A DNA stretch of 64,000 nucleotides from NCBI RefSeq assembly GCF_947331465.1, contig NZ_CAMZOK010000001.1, forward strand, positions 1,488,001 through 1,552,000. The letters run 5' to 3'. Under the pieces are notes generated by a model, which was not told the DNA's origin, made no database searches, and saw only the letters and a program-made list of their open reading frames with translations. This DNA is from Shimia sp. Alg240-R146 (GTDB lineage Bacteria > Pseudomonadota > Alphaproteobacteria > Rhodobacterales > Rhodobacteraceae). A program made the position numbers and the translations under genes. Below are positions 32,109-40,468 of the stretch, in pieces (the first letter of the stretch is position 1; each line of letters begins with the position of its first letter).

Positions 32109-33995
32109 TTAGCCGATCAGGCCGCCATCGGTGCGGCGCACGGCAAAGACGCCAGAGCGTGGAACCGACGTGCCGCCACCAGGGAAATGGCTGTCGCCGC
32201 GCTCGCCGGGATGCTGGATGCCGACAAACATCGTGCGACGATCCGCGGACCAGCAGATGCCGGTGACTTCGCATTCGTTTGGACCCACCAAAAAGCGGCG
32301 GATTTCGCCGGTCACGGTATCGCCTGCCAACATTTGGTTGTTGCCCATGCCGGCAAAGTCACCTTCGTTGGAGTATTTGCCGTCGGTCTGGATCCACAGC
32401 AGGCCGGTGCTGTCAAACGCCATGCCATCAGGTGAGTTGAACATATTGCCCGAGTTGATGTTCTCCGATCCCGCATATTCGTCGTCGTGCACGTCGGGAT
32501 TGCCTGCCAGAGCAAAGAGGTTCCAGTTGAAGCCTTGGGCCGCGTGATCGTCATTGTCGGGCATCCAGCGGGCGATTTGGCCATAGTGGTTTTCAACGCG
32601 CGGGTTGGGGCGGTTCGCCGACGTGTCATCACCGCCGGCATTTGGTTTCTTTCCGCGGTTCTTGTTGTTGGTGAGCGCGACGTAGGCTTCTGCCTTTGTC
32701 GGGTTCACCGCCACCCATTCTGGGCGGTCCATGGTCGTCGCGCCAACTTTGGACGCGGCCTGACGTGTGTGGATGCGGATTTCGGCGTCGCTCATGCCGG
32801 TGGTGCCCGGTGTGAGCGCCAGCCATTCGCCGCGCATGTCGTCGTTGAATTTGGCCACGAAGAGATCGCCGTTCTCCAGCAGATCAGAGTTGTCACCGGT
32901 GGCGGAGTAGATGCCATGGGAGACAAATTTGTAGAGGAACTCGCCCCGTTCGTCGTCACCAAGGTAGACAACCGCGTGACCGGAAGGCGCGAGAACCACA
33001 GCCGCGTTTTCGTGTTTGAAACGGCCCAGAGCGGTGCGCTTCTTAGGGGTTGATGTTGGGTCAAAGGGGTCGATCTCTACCACATAGCCAGCGCGGTTCG
33101 GCTCGTTCGGGTTTTTGGCGACATCGAAACGGTCGTCGATTTTGGCCCAGCCGTACCCCCAGTCTTTTGAAGATACGCCGTAGCGTTTGAGCTCGGCTGA
33201 GACCTCGTGGGCTTCGTCAGCAGCGGAGAAGTAGCCGTTAAAGTTTTCTTCGCAGGTGAGATAGGTGCCCCAAGGGGTTTCGCCGTTACCACAGTTGTTC
33301 CATGTACCTTTGGTTGTGGTGCCAGACGGATCCGCGGCGGTTTTCAGCATGTCGTCGCCAGCAGCCGGACCGGTCAGGTCCATGTCGGTCTGCGGCGTGA
33401 TGCGGCGGTTCAGGTCGCTGTCTTTCACGACCTGCCAATTGCCTGCGTCGTCGCGCGCGACCTCAAAGACCGAAACGCCATGCGCCATCATGCCTTTGGC
33501 GATGTCGTCATCGGAGGCCGGTTTGCCGTCGGGGTTGTTGCCCCACATGATCTTGCGGTTGGTGTATTCGTTGTTCACGGCCAGAACGGTGCGCCCGCCC
33601 TTGGTGAAGATCGACATGCCGTCGTTGTTGTCGCCAAAGGCCATCGCCTGTGTCGCAGCCGTGCCGCGGGTTGCCTCATCAAAGTCTGGTGCGTCTGCGG
33701 TGATCGGGTCGCCCCATGCCACAACCTGCTCCCACTCAAAACCATCAGGCACGGTGATGGTGTCGTTGGAGTTGGCCGGAACGGCGGCAAAGCCGAAGCG
33801 ATCGCCGTCAGCCAGAGCGTCGCGGGTCAGGGCGGTGGTGCCAACAAGGAAGGTGCCCAGACCAAAGGTCATAACGCCGCCGAGAAAACCGCGACGGGAC
33901 AGAGCGGTGTCCACAACACGGTCAAAATCTGTTTCTTCAGCGCGGGGGCTGATGATTTCATCGATCTCGTCAAATGACAGGTCTTCGTGGGACAT
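32109..33995 (-). CDS. PhoX-family (DUF839) alkaline phosphatase, Tat-exported
   Basis: A 628-residue protein with a Tat signal. SRRGFLGG at residues 33-40 follows an acidic N-terminal extension and is followed by a hydrophobic stretch ending near TRDALADG. The mature part is a DUF839/PhoX beta-propeller with WGTYLTCEENFNGYF, RFKHENAAVV, YLGDDERGEFLYKFVS and a late GICWSADRRTMFVGIQHPG. PhoX phosphatases use calcium and iron and release phosphate from organic esters in the periplasm. I chose ATG 33995, with GGAG 6 bases upstream. A Pho-box-like sequence lies at 34084-34101. The protein is single-gene; no pst genes are close. Family membership is firm, physiological activity inferred. Confidence 0.88.
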   Translation of the reverse strand: MSHEDLSFDEIDEIISPRAEETDFDRVVDTALSRRGFLGGVMTFGLGTFLVGTTALTRDALADGDRFGFAAVPANSNDTITVPDGFEWEQVVAWGDPITADAPDFDEATRGTAATQAMAFGDNNDGMSIFTKGGRTVLAVNNEYTNRKIMWGNNPDGKPASDDDIAKGMMAHGVSVFEVARDDAGNWQVVKDSDLNRRITPQTDMDLTGPAAGDDMLKTAADPSGTTTKGTWNNCGNGETPWGTYLTCEENFNGYFSAADEAHEVSAELKRYGVSSKDWGYGWAKIDDRFDVAKNPNEPNRAGYVVEIDPFDPTSTPKKRTALGRFKHENAAVVLAPSGHAVVYLGDDERGEFLYKFVSHGIYSATGDNSDLLENGDLFVAKFNDDMRGEWLALTPGTTGMSDAEIRIHTRQAASKVGATTMDRPEWVAVNPTKAEAYVALTNNKNRGKKPNAGGDDTSANRPNPRVENHYGQIARWMPDNDDHAAQGFNWNLFALAGNPDVHDDEYAGSENINSGNMFNSPDGMAFDSTGLLWIQTDGKYSNEGDFAGMGNNQMLAGDTVTGEIRRFLVGPNECEVTGICWSADRRTMFVGIQHPGERGDSHFPGGGTSVPRSGVFAVRRTDGGLIG

Positions 33996-34078
33996 TGTTG
34001 GCTCCATAGCTATCGATTCAGTAAGTCCGGGTACGGACAGCACGCAGGCTAGGCCCATTCGGAATCGAATTCGTGACG

Positions 34079-34101
34079 CTGATATATCAGTTATGTGACC
34101 G
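34079..34101 (-). promoter_or_regulatory. Pho-box-like element and 12-bp palindrome upstream of the PhoX gene
   Basis: On the minus strand CGGTCACATAACTGATAT (34101-34084) agrees with the PhoB consensus CTGTCATAWAWCTGTCAY at 14 of 18 positions. It overlaps CTGATATATCAG (34079-34090), a perfect palindrome. It lies about 90 bases before the PhoX start, suitable for activation under phosphate limitation. Confidence 0.35.
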
Positions 34102-34160
34102 GTTCGTCTTTTGCGACGCCACGTTTGGGAGCGATGATGGAGGGCGCCAGCAGAGGCGCT

Positions 34161-34646
34161 TTAGCTGGCCTCAGCCAGAAGAGCGGCGAGATCAAGGCGA
34201 CGGGTATACATGGCAGGGCTGTCGTCGGGATTTCGGGGCCAGTCGGCTTGAGGGCGGTCGCGGTAAAGCTCGACGCCGTTCCCGTCGGGGTCCGTGAGAT
34301 AGACCGCTTCGCTAACCCCGTGATCAGATGCGCCCTCCAAAGGACATCCGGCGTTGATCACACGTTGCACGGCATCCGCCAGCTCCGCGCGGTTTGGATA
34401 GAGAAACGCGGTGTGAAACAGGCCCGTGTGGCCGGGCGGCGGCGGTGTGGCGCCTTTGGAGGACCATGTATTTAGGCCAATGTGGTGGTGATAGCCGCCC
34501 GCGCCGAGGAACGCGGCATCATCGCCGATGCGGACCTGAACTTCAAAGCCCAGAACGCCTGAGTAGAAGGCGATTGCACGGTCGAGGTTGGCGACCTTGA
34601 GATGAACGTGGCCGATTTGGGCGGCGGGATGCACGGGGGTGGTCAT
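34161..34646 (-). CDS. VOC family (glyoxalase/extradiol dioxygenase-like) protein
   Basis: A 161-residue protein of the vicinal-oxygen-chelate fold, starting MTTPVHPAAQIGHVHLKVAN. The first beta-alpha-beta module carries the metal-ligand histidine in GHVHLKV and the second has YLTDPDGNGVELYRD with the acidic ligand in VELY. HHHIGLNTW and GLFHTAFL supply other metal-site histidines. It resembles CatE-like catechol-2,3-dioxygenase homologues, but the activity is unknown. I chose ATG 34646, preceded by AAGGAGAC. A truncated duplicate of this gene and its upstream region lies at 37236-37478 in the same orientation. Confidence 0.85.
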   Translation of the reverse strand: MTTPVHPAAQIGHVHLKVANLDRAIAFYSGVLGFEVQVRIGDDAAFLGAGGYHHHIGLNTWSSKGATPPPPGHTGLFHTAFLYPNRAELADAVQRVINAGCPLEGASDHGVSEAVYLTDPDGNGVELYRDRPQADWPRNPDDSPAMYTRRLDLAALLAEAS

Positions 34647-34896
34647 GATGCGTCTCCTTTTGTTTGGGCGAATGTAGGATGGTGAGGTTGCGCACAAAAC
34701 AGGCATCAGAGCGCGGGCGGTGTGCGTGGATGCGCAGGGGTGAAGTTGTGCAGTGGCACCTCCATCAACCTGGTACTGCAATTGTCCGGCGGTGAGCCCA
34801 TGTCTTGCGAGTTTCTGTAGGATAACTAAAGTCTGGTTTGCGTATTGGAGACCCAACCGCAATCGCGTTAGATGCCCTTAAGGGATTGGAGGCACC

Positions 34897-35706
34897 ATGA
34901 AGGTTAGTTTGCAGATTCTTGCGGTTCTTGGGGTTTTGGCAACCTCAGCACATGCTGAGGAATTGCCCATTTTTGACGCCCATATGCACTATAGTCACGA
35001 TGCTGTGTCGTTTGTGCCGCCAAATGAGGTTGTGAAAATTCTGCGCGACGCAGGCGTGCGCAAAGCGCTGGTCTCAAGCTCGGATGATCGCGGCACCCAG
35101 TTGCTGAAAGCTGCTGCGCCAGACATTATTGTTCCCGCCTTACGGCCTTATGAGCGTCGGGGCGCGATTGGCACCTGGATGCATGACCCAAGTGTCATCG
35201 ATTACCTGGCAAAGAAGCTGGCAAAGTTTGAGTATGAAGCCATCGGTGAATTTCATGCCTATGGAGACGATATTCAAACTAAAGTGATCCAGACCATGAT
35301 CGGTATGGCCCGCGAACGGAACCTTCTCTTGCACCACCACGGCGACCGTGAAGCTCTGGACCAAATTCTTGCAACCTGGCCAGAGGCGCGCGTGCTGTGG
35401 GCCCATTCCGGTTTCGCGCCGCCAAATGAAGTGGCTAATGCTCTGCGCACGTATCCGAGGGTCTGGGCAGATCTGGCCTATCGCTCTGATATGGCGGACA
35501 GCAGCGGGGTAGATGAAGACTGGCGCAAGGCTTTTGAAAAATTTCCTGATCGTTTTATGGTTGGCACCGATACTTTTGCGCCTGAACGCTGGCATTACGT
35601 TGGTCGCCATGCAGAGTTTTCGCGTAGCTGGCTGGCACACCTTCCGGACGATATTGCGCGCAAGATTGCCTTTGAAAATGCCGAGGCGATGTTGGCCGCC
35701 AAATGA
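34897..35706 (+). CDS. exported amidohydrolase-family (TIM-barrel metal hydrolase) protein
   Basis: A 269-residue protein with signal peptide MKVSLQILAVLGVLATSAHA, cleaved before EELP. The mature start IFDAHMHYSHD contains the H-x-H metal motif (His29, His31). LLLHHHGD, LWAHSGFAP and MVGTDTFAP supply the remaining histidines and the catalytic aspartate expected of the amidohydrolase superfamily (PF04909 type). These are usually cytoplasmic, so a periplasmic member is noteworthy. GGAGG precedes the ATG. The stop overlaps the next gene (ATGA at 35703-35706), so it is co-translated with a YtkA-like protein and a di-haem peroxidase. The substrate is unknown. Confidence 0.82.
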   Translation: MKVSLQILAVLGVLATSAHAEELPIFDAHMHYSHDAVSFVPPNEVVKILRDAGVRKALVSSSDDRGTQLLKAAAPDIIVPALRPYERRGAIGTWMHDPSVIDYLAKKLAKFEYEAIGEFHAYGDDIQTKVIQTMIGMARERNLLLHHHGDREALDQILATWPEARVLWAHSGFAPPNEVANALRTYPRVWADLAYRSDMADSSGVDEDWRKAFEKFPDRFMVGTDTFAPERWHYVGRHAEFSRSWLAHLPDDIARKIAFENAEAMLAAK

Positions 35707-36095
35707 TCGCCCGCACAGCTTTTCTGGCGAGTTTTGCTCTGTCTTCAAGCGCGCTGGCCTGCCCAACGCCACCTGATGCAACGCAATTGATACCGGAAGC
35801 GGATCACGCTCCCGCGGCCTATGCGGAGATGAATACGCCGCCCTTATCCGCACCATTTGCGATGCTCGTCACCTTTTGTGACCCAGCCCAAAAGATCGAG
35901 GCACTGATGTTCGACGCACTTATGCCTGCGCATCGACATGGAATGAACTTTACCGTTGATGTGAGCAAGATCGCAGACAATAGGTTTGAGGTGTCCAATA
36001 TTGTGTTCCACATGCCGGGTCTTTGGGAACTCCAGTTCGGGGCTGAGTTCGCCGGGAGAGCTTACACCTACATTGCAGAGGTGCAGGTGAAGTGA
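35703..36095 (+). CDS. secreted YtkA/FixH-like small protein
   Basis: A 130-residue protein with signal peptide (MIARTAFLASFALSSSALA, then Cys20). The mature domain has DALMPAHRHGMNF (H77, H79, M81) and IVFHMPGLWEL (102-110). These are the characteristic His-Gly-Met and MPG-W segments of the YtkA-like immunoglobulin-type domain. The clustered His/Met residues suggest copper or haem-linked metal contact. It overlaps the amidohydrolase upstream and the di-haem peroxidase downstream by 4 bases each. Di-haem MauG/MbnH enzymes are known to modify small partner proteins; that this protein is the partner is a hypothesis. Cys20 with Cys59 could form a disulphide. Confidence 0.7.
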   Translation: MIARTAFLASFALSSSALACPTPPDATQLIPEADHAPAAYAEMNTPPLSAPFAMLVTFCDPAQKIEALMFDALMPAHRHGMNFTVDVSKIADNRFEVSNIVFHMPGLWELQFGAEFAGRAYTYIAEVQVK

Positions 36096-37228
36096 ATTGG
36101 GTTGTTCGATTGGTTGGGGTCCTTGTTTGCCTGCTTTGCGGGCTATCATCTGCTCAAGCTGACGTGATCCTGAGCAAGGCCGAAATAGACCAGACCTTGC
36201 GCCATGGACCCTGGCCGCCCGAGGTGGTTTTGGACCCCAGCAATCGGGTATCAGGTGACACAACTGCCATTTCGCTTGGCGAGGTGCTTTTTTCGGACCT
36301 GATGTTGTCGCGGGATCGCACAATCAGCTGCGCCAGTTGCCATGACCCTGAGCAAAACTTTACCGACGGGTTGCCGCGCGCCGAAGGGCGTAAAACGTTG
36401 GACCGAAACACTCAGGCCCTTTGGAACCTTGCCGTGCAGCGCTGGTATGGCTGGTCTGGCGACAGCGATAGCCTTTGGGCACAGAACCTGACACCCCTTC
36501 TGAACCCGGACGAGTTGGGACATGATGAGAACTCTTTGCGTGCCGCCCTTGTGGCCAGCGTGCATCGCCCCGCGTATGAAGCGCTTTTTGGTGAGATGGA
36601 CGCAGAGCCGGCCGTTGAAACTACGGTGAATGTCTCAAAGGTGCTCGCCGCTTACATCGAGACGCTGCGCAGTGGGAAAACCTCCTTTGATCAGTTTCGG
36701 GACGCCTTGGCGAGTGGCGATATGAAGAAGGCCGCGCAGTACCCTTTGTCGGCACAGCGCGGTTTGCAGATCTTTGTCGGTCGAGGAAATTGTGCCTTTT
36801 GTCATTCGGGTCCGGCTTTCACCAATGGAGAATTCCACCATGCGGCAGTCCCCTTTTTTTTGGAGCGAGGCGGGGTTGATCCAGGTCGGGCAGAGGGGAT
36901 CGACCGGCTTATGGAAAGCCCCTTTACGCTGGCTGGGGAATTTTCCGATGACGGAAGCAAGGCGGGGGCCTGGGCAGTTCGAAACGTTAGGTTTCAGCAT
37001 GGGAATTTTGGCGCCTTCCGCGTGCCGACGCTGCGGCGGGCCGCCCGCACGGCGCCTTATATGCATGACGGCAGCCTGCGGGACCTTGCAAGCGTGATAC
37101 AGCATTATAATCAAATCGATATGGAACGGCTGCACAGCGATGGTGAAGCGATTTTGCGCCCGTTGGGGCTGAGCGATCAGGACGCTGAGGATTTGGAGGA
37201 TTTTTTGAGAACTCTGTCTGACGATTGA
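36092..37228 (+). CDS. di-haem cytochrome c peroxidase / MauG-family protein
   Basis: A 378-residue periplasmic protein. The start is GTG (36092), overlapping the previous stop by 4 bases; a signal peptide ends near SSAQA. Two c-type haem motifs are present, CASCH at residues 80-84 and CAFCH at 234-238. Near the C-terminus FRVPTLRRAARTAPYMHDGSL supplies the conserved methionine/tyrosine region of the second domain. Members reduce peroxide or, as MauG/MbnH, oxidise residues on partner proteins. The PYMHDGS segment is common to both groups, so the branch is undecided. It ends the three-gene operon; 7 bases after its stop begins the truncated VOC duplicate in the opposite direction. Confidence 0.88.
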   Translation: MNWVVRLVGVLVCLLCGLSSAQADVILSKAEIDQTLRHGPWPPEVVLDPSNRVSGDTTAISLGEVLFSDLMLSRDRTISCASCHDPEQNFTDGLPRAEGRKTLDRNTQALWNLAVQRWYGWSGDSDSLWAQNLTPLLNPDELGHDENSLRAALVASVHRPAYEALFGEMDAEPAVETTVNVSKVLAAYIETLRSGKTSFDQFRDALASGDMKKAAQYPLSAQRGLQIFVGRGNCAFCHSGPAFTNGEFHHAAVPFFLERGGVDPGRAEGIDRLMESPFTLAGEFSDDGSKAGAWAVRNVRFQHGNFGAFRVPTLRRAARTAPYMHDGSLRDLASVIQHYNQIDMERLHSDGEAILRPLGLSDQDAEDLEDFLRTLSDD

Positions 37229-37235
37229 CGTTTAT

Positions 37236-37383
37236 CTGAGCCCGGAACGCCTGCGCCATCGCCAATTCTTGGGTGAACATCAATACCCAAAACATCGGAG
37301 TAAGAGTCGGTGGCGCGGTAAAGATCGGCATTCTTGAGGTGAACGTGCCCAATGCGGGCTTCGGGGTGGACGAGGGTGGTCAT
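37236..37383 (-). pseudogene. truncated duplicate of the VOC gene at 34161-34646
   Basis: The minus-strand frame from ATG 37383 reads MTTLVHPEARIGHVHLKNAD and continues to about residue 49, where similarity to the intact VOC protein (MTTPVHPAAQIGHVHLKVAN) ends just short of the di-haem peroxidase stop. Only the first quarter of the protein remains, so the second metal-binding module is missing. Similarity continues upstream into the promoter region: around 37440-37475 the DNA matches that before the intact gene at most positions, including the ATGCC(T/G) and GCGCAT blocks. No other gene lies in 37229-37638. It is best explained as a partial direct duplication that has decayed. Confidence 0.75.
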
Positions 37384-37638
37384 AAGAGGTCTCTTTTGGT
37401 CAAAGCCAATGCAAAGCTGTGACCCCGCGTGCGAAGTCGGCATCAGGGCGCGATTGGTGCGCTTGAATGCGCAGTGCTTTGCGTAGTTTTTGGAAGCCGG
37501 AGCGTGAAAACGGTCCGCTTGAGGGTGACGCTGCGTTGCGCAGCAACGGGATTGATTTGGCGGGACCAACGCCGATATTGCGACTTTATCGGGGCAATAT
37601 GCGTTTGATAACACTAACTGAATTTTGAAGGTTTTGAC

Positions 37639-38574
37639 GTGAAGAGACTAATGAAAAGCTTTGTGGCTGCTTTTGTCATCGCAGTTGGGGGTGGTTTTGC
37701 AGCAACTGTTGTGTGGCCTCAAAAGGCGGCGAATGTGATGCTTTCGGGTTTCGTGGCGTCCGCAGGATTGTCCAAACGTGAGGTCGCCATGCCGTTTGGG
37801 ACGGTTCACTATTTGCAGGGCGGCGAAGGCGAGACAGTGGTCTTTTTGCATGGTATTTTTGCGCTTAAGGAGCACTGGGTGGACATGTCGCGGCAGGTGT
37901 CTGGTGACTATCAGGTGATCTTGCTGGATTTGCCAGGTTTCGGGGGAAACCCGCGTCTTGAGGCTACTGCTTATGACCTGAATCAGCAGTCAATAAACGT
38001 TTCCGACGTGCTGGAAGCGATCGGCGTGGAATCATATCACATTGCAGCAAACTCAATGGGAGCACAGATCGCATTTGACCTTGCGTTGGCTGAACGTGAC
38101 CGCGTCAAAAGCGTTGCGTTGATCGGTAGCCCGATCAATGTCACGTCGCCTGTGCCAAGCGAAATGGAAGTAGCAATGCAAGCAGGGCAGGCGCCTTTGG
38201 TTGTGACGTCAGAGGAAACATATGACGCGCGGATGGATTGGTTGTTTCCAAAGGTGCCATTCCTGCCAAAGCCGATCATGGACAAATGGAAGGCGGAAGA
38301 GGTTTCCTTCGCCGCCATCAATGCGCAGATCTGGGACGCTGTGGAGGGCTCGGATGTGGAGATGTTGGAGGTCATCGCTCCGGATATCAGCCAACCTACA
38401 TTGATTGTCTGGTGTCAGGATGACAGAATTTTTCATCCGTCAGGCGCGGCAGTGCTGGGTGCTGCATTGACTGAAAGTACAGTCATTGAACCTGAAGGAT
38501 GCGGGCATTTGCCTATGTTGGATCGGAAAACACAGACCGGTCGGGACTATGTTGAATTTTTGAACGCTCTGTAG
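37639..38574 (+). CDS. alpha/beta-fold hydrolase, membrane-anchored or exported
   Basis: A 311-residue protein with a hydrophobic N-terminus (MKSFVAAFVIAVGGGFAATVVW) acting as signal or anchor. The alpha/beta hydrolase core has VVFLHGIFALKEHW (oxyanion-hole HG), the nucleophile elbow AANSMGAQIAF with serine in N-S-M-G, and a late VWCQDDRIFHP for the aspartate. EGCGHLPMLDR carries the catalytic histidine. The triad looks complete. Substrate unknown; the elbow and cap are lipase/esterase-like (monoacylglycerol-lipase style). It stands alone between the VOC remnant and the trpS terminator. Confidence 0.85.
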   Translation: MKRLMKSFVAAFVIAVGGGFAATVVWPQKAANVMLSGFVASAGLSKREVAMPFGTVHYLQGGEGETVVFLHGIFALKEHWVDMSRQVSGDYQVILLDLPGFGGNPRLEATAYDLNQQSINVSDVLEAIGVESYHIAANSMGAQIAFDLALAERDRVKSVALIGSPINVTSPVPSEMEVAMQAGQAPLVVTSEETYDARMDWLFPKVPFLPKPIMDKWKAEEVSFAAINAQIWDAVEGSDVEMLEVIAPDISQPTLIVWCQDDRIFHPSGAAVLGAALTESTVIEPEGCGHLPMLDRKTQTGRDYVEFLNAL

Positions 38575-38583
38575 GCCGCATGT

Positions 38584-38616
38584 AACAAAAAAGCCCCGCA
38601 GATTACGCGGGGCTGT
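38584..38616 (-). terminator. rho-independent terminator of trpS
   Basis: AGCCCCGC (38592-38599) pairs exactly with GCGGGGCT (38607-38614). On the minus strand it runs into TTTTTTG. It begins 19 bases after the trpS stop and may also act on the convergent hydrolase gene. Confidence 0.9.
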
Positions 38617-38635
38617 TCTTCTTGGTTGGAGCTGA

Positions 38636-39673
38636 TTATGCCCCAACCATACCTACGATTTCGTAAGTTTTCTTGAGGATCGGTGCCGCCAGTTCGCGGG
38701 CTTGGCCCGCGCCTTGGGCAAGGATCTTGTCGATCTCGTCCTGTTCCTGCATCAGGCGGGCCATTTCGGTGCTGATCGGCGCCAGCTTGGCGACCGCCAG
38801 TTCCGACAGCATTGGCTTGAACTCCGAGAACTGCTTGCCGCCGACGTCTGCCAGAACCTGATCCACCGTTTGGCCGGACAGGCCAGCGTAGATGTTCACG
38901 AGGTTGCGGGCCTCCGGACGGTCTTCCAGACCTTTGGATTCCGACGGCAGCGCCTCGGGGTCGGTTTTGGCCTTGCGGATTTTCTTGGCGATGGTGTCGG
39001 CATCGTCCGTCATGTTGATGCGAGAGGCATCGGAGGGATCGGATTTCGACATTTTCTTGGAGCCATCGCGCAAGCTCATCACGCGCGTGGCCGCTCCCTC
39101 GATCACTGGTTCGGTGACAGGGAAAAAATCCACGCCGTAGTCGTGGTTGAACTTGATCGCCACATCGCGGGTCAGCTCGAGGTGCTGTTTCTGGTCCTCG
39201 CCCACGGGCACGTGGGTGGCGTGGTAAATCAGAATGTCTGCCGCCATCAGGGCAGGGTAGGCAAAGAGGCCCAGAGACGCGTTTTGCGTGTTCTTGCCGG
39301 CCTTGTCCTTCCATTGGGTCATACGCTGCATCCAGCCCATGCGGGCGACGCAGTTGAAGATCCACGCCAATTGCGCGTGCTCGGGCACGGCAGACTGGTT
39401 GAAAAGGATCGATTTGGCAGGATCAATGCCCGCGGCAATGAAACCGGCGCAGAGTTCGCGGGTGGCGCGGCGCAGCTTGTCGGGGTCTTGCCAGACGGTG
39501 ATCGCGTGCAGATCAACCATGCAATACACTGTCTCGTGCGTGCCGGCCTCTTGCATGTCAACAAAGCGCTTCATCGCGCCAAGATAATTGCCCAGCGTCA
39601 GGCCGCCCGAGGGTTGGATCCCGGAAAAGACGCGTGGGGTAAAGGTGGAGGACGTTTGGACCGCCTCTGTCAT
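38636..39673 (-). CDS. trpS: tryptophanyl-tRNA synthetase
   Basis: A 345-residue class I synthetase. [16 protein letters not shown] carries the HIGH-equivalent (TLGN), MVDLHAITV follows, and [11 protein letters not shown] is the KMSKS loop. The length matches bacterial TrpRS. I chose ATG 39673 (MTEAVQTSS) because homologues begin there; an in-frame start at 39748 would extend into the promoter. It is divergent from a rhomboid-like gene with a 107-base promoter region. It charges tRNA-Trp in the cytoplasm. A strong terminator follows. Confidence 0.97.
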   Translation of the reverse strand: MTEAVQTSSTFTPRVFSGIQPSGGLTLGNYLGAMKRFVDMQEAGTHETVYCMVDLHAITVWQDPDKLRRATRELCAGFIAAGIDPAKSILFNQSAVPEHAQLAWIFNCVARMGWMQRMTQWKDKAGKNTQNASLGLFAYPALMAADILIYHATHVPVGEDQKQHLELTRDVAIKFNHDYGVDFFPVTEPVIEGAATRVMSLRDGSKKMSKSDPSDASRINMTDDADTIAKKIRKAKTDPEALPSESKGLEDRPEARNLVNIYAGLSGQTVDQVLADVGGKQFSEFKPMLSELAVAKLAPISTEMARLMQEQDEIDKILAQGAGQARELAAPILKKTYEIVGMVGA

Positions 39674-39780
39674 TGGAGTTACTCCGTCTGGATTTAAAGG
39701 TGAGAGTGCCTTACTCAGGGCGCATATCCCCGTCAAGAAGTCATGCACGGGGGCATGGGGAACAAGAAGGAACGTGCCAT

Positions 39781-40467
39781 ATGAGCCATCCCGACGATCA
39801 AAGTCCGGTCAACCCGCTGCCGCCCGTTGTGGTGGCGCTTTTTCTTTTGATTGTCGGCGTGGAGGCGATGCTTTGGGCCGGGGCCAAGGGGCTTATTGGC
39901 GGGCCGAGTGCAGTGGGGTGGCGCTTGGCTGCGTTGCAGCAGTATGCATTTTCAGCTGAAATCATGGACTGGATGCTGGCGACGGGAAGTTGGCCGATTG
40001 AGCATGCGAAACGCTTTGTGACCTATTTGTTTGTCCACGTCAGCTTTACCCACGCGCTGTTTGGCGGGGTGCTGCTGCTGGCGATTGGCAAAATGGTCGG
40101 CGAGGTATTTTCGCAACTTGGCACTTTTGTGGTGTTTGTCGGATCGGGCATTGCGGGCGCGATTGGCTATGCGGTGATCCTTGATCCGGACCTGCCGTTG
40201 GTTGGCAGCTATCCTGGTGTTTATGGCTTGATTGGTGCCTTTACGTTCCTGATGTGGACACGGTTGGGAGCGCTGGGCGCGCCGCAAGCGCGGGCGTTTT
40301 CCTTGATCGGCGTGCTGGTGGGCATTCAGCTGTTGTTTGGTTTGCTGTTTGGCGGCAACCCGGATTGGGTTGCCGACGTGATTGGTTTTGGCGCCGGATT
40401 CTTGATGAGCTTTGTCTTGGTGCCGGGTGGCTGGCAGCGGATCCGCGAAAAGATCCGCCGCGACTAG
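39781..40467 (+). CDS. rhomboid-fold membrane protein lacking the catalytic dyad (pseudo-rhomboid)
   Basis: A 228-residue protein with about six membrane helices of rhomboid type. H86 and H91 in [11 protein letters not shown] match the H-x4-H oxyanion region, but the following asparagine is Gly95. The catalytic GASG motif is replaced by V141-G-S-Y-P145, so the serine position is Tyr144. The histidine of HxxGF is Asp199 in DVIGFGAGF. Catalysis is therefore not expected. I recall similar [11 protein letters not shown] variants in other Rhodobacteraceae, suggesting a conserved non-enzymatic role such as binding membrane clients. The fold assignment rests on topology and motifs. It is divergent from trpS and ends 1 base before the HdeD-like stop. 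Confidence 0.75.
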   Translation: MSHPDDQSPVNPLPPVVVALFLLIVGVEAMLWAGAKGLIGGPSAVGWRLAALQQYAFSAEIMDWMLATGSWPIEHAKRFVTYLFVHVSFTHALFGGVLLLAIGKMVGEVFSQLGTFVVFVGSGIAGAIGYAVILDPDLPLVGSYPGVYGLIGAFTFLMWTRLGALGAPQARAFSLIGVLVGIQLLFGLLFGGNPDWVADVIGFGAGFLMSFVLVPGGWQRIREKIRRD

Positions 40468-40468
40468 T

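Noticed and set aside
38702-39697. Plus-strand frame opposite trpS
   Set aside because: trpS is certain; the mirror has no domains and no initiation signals.
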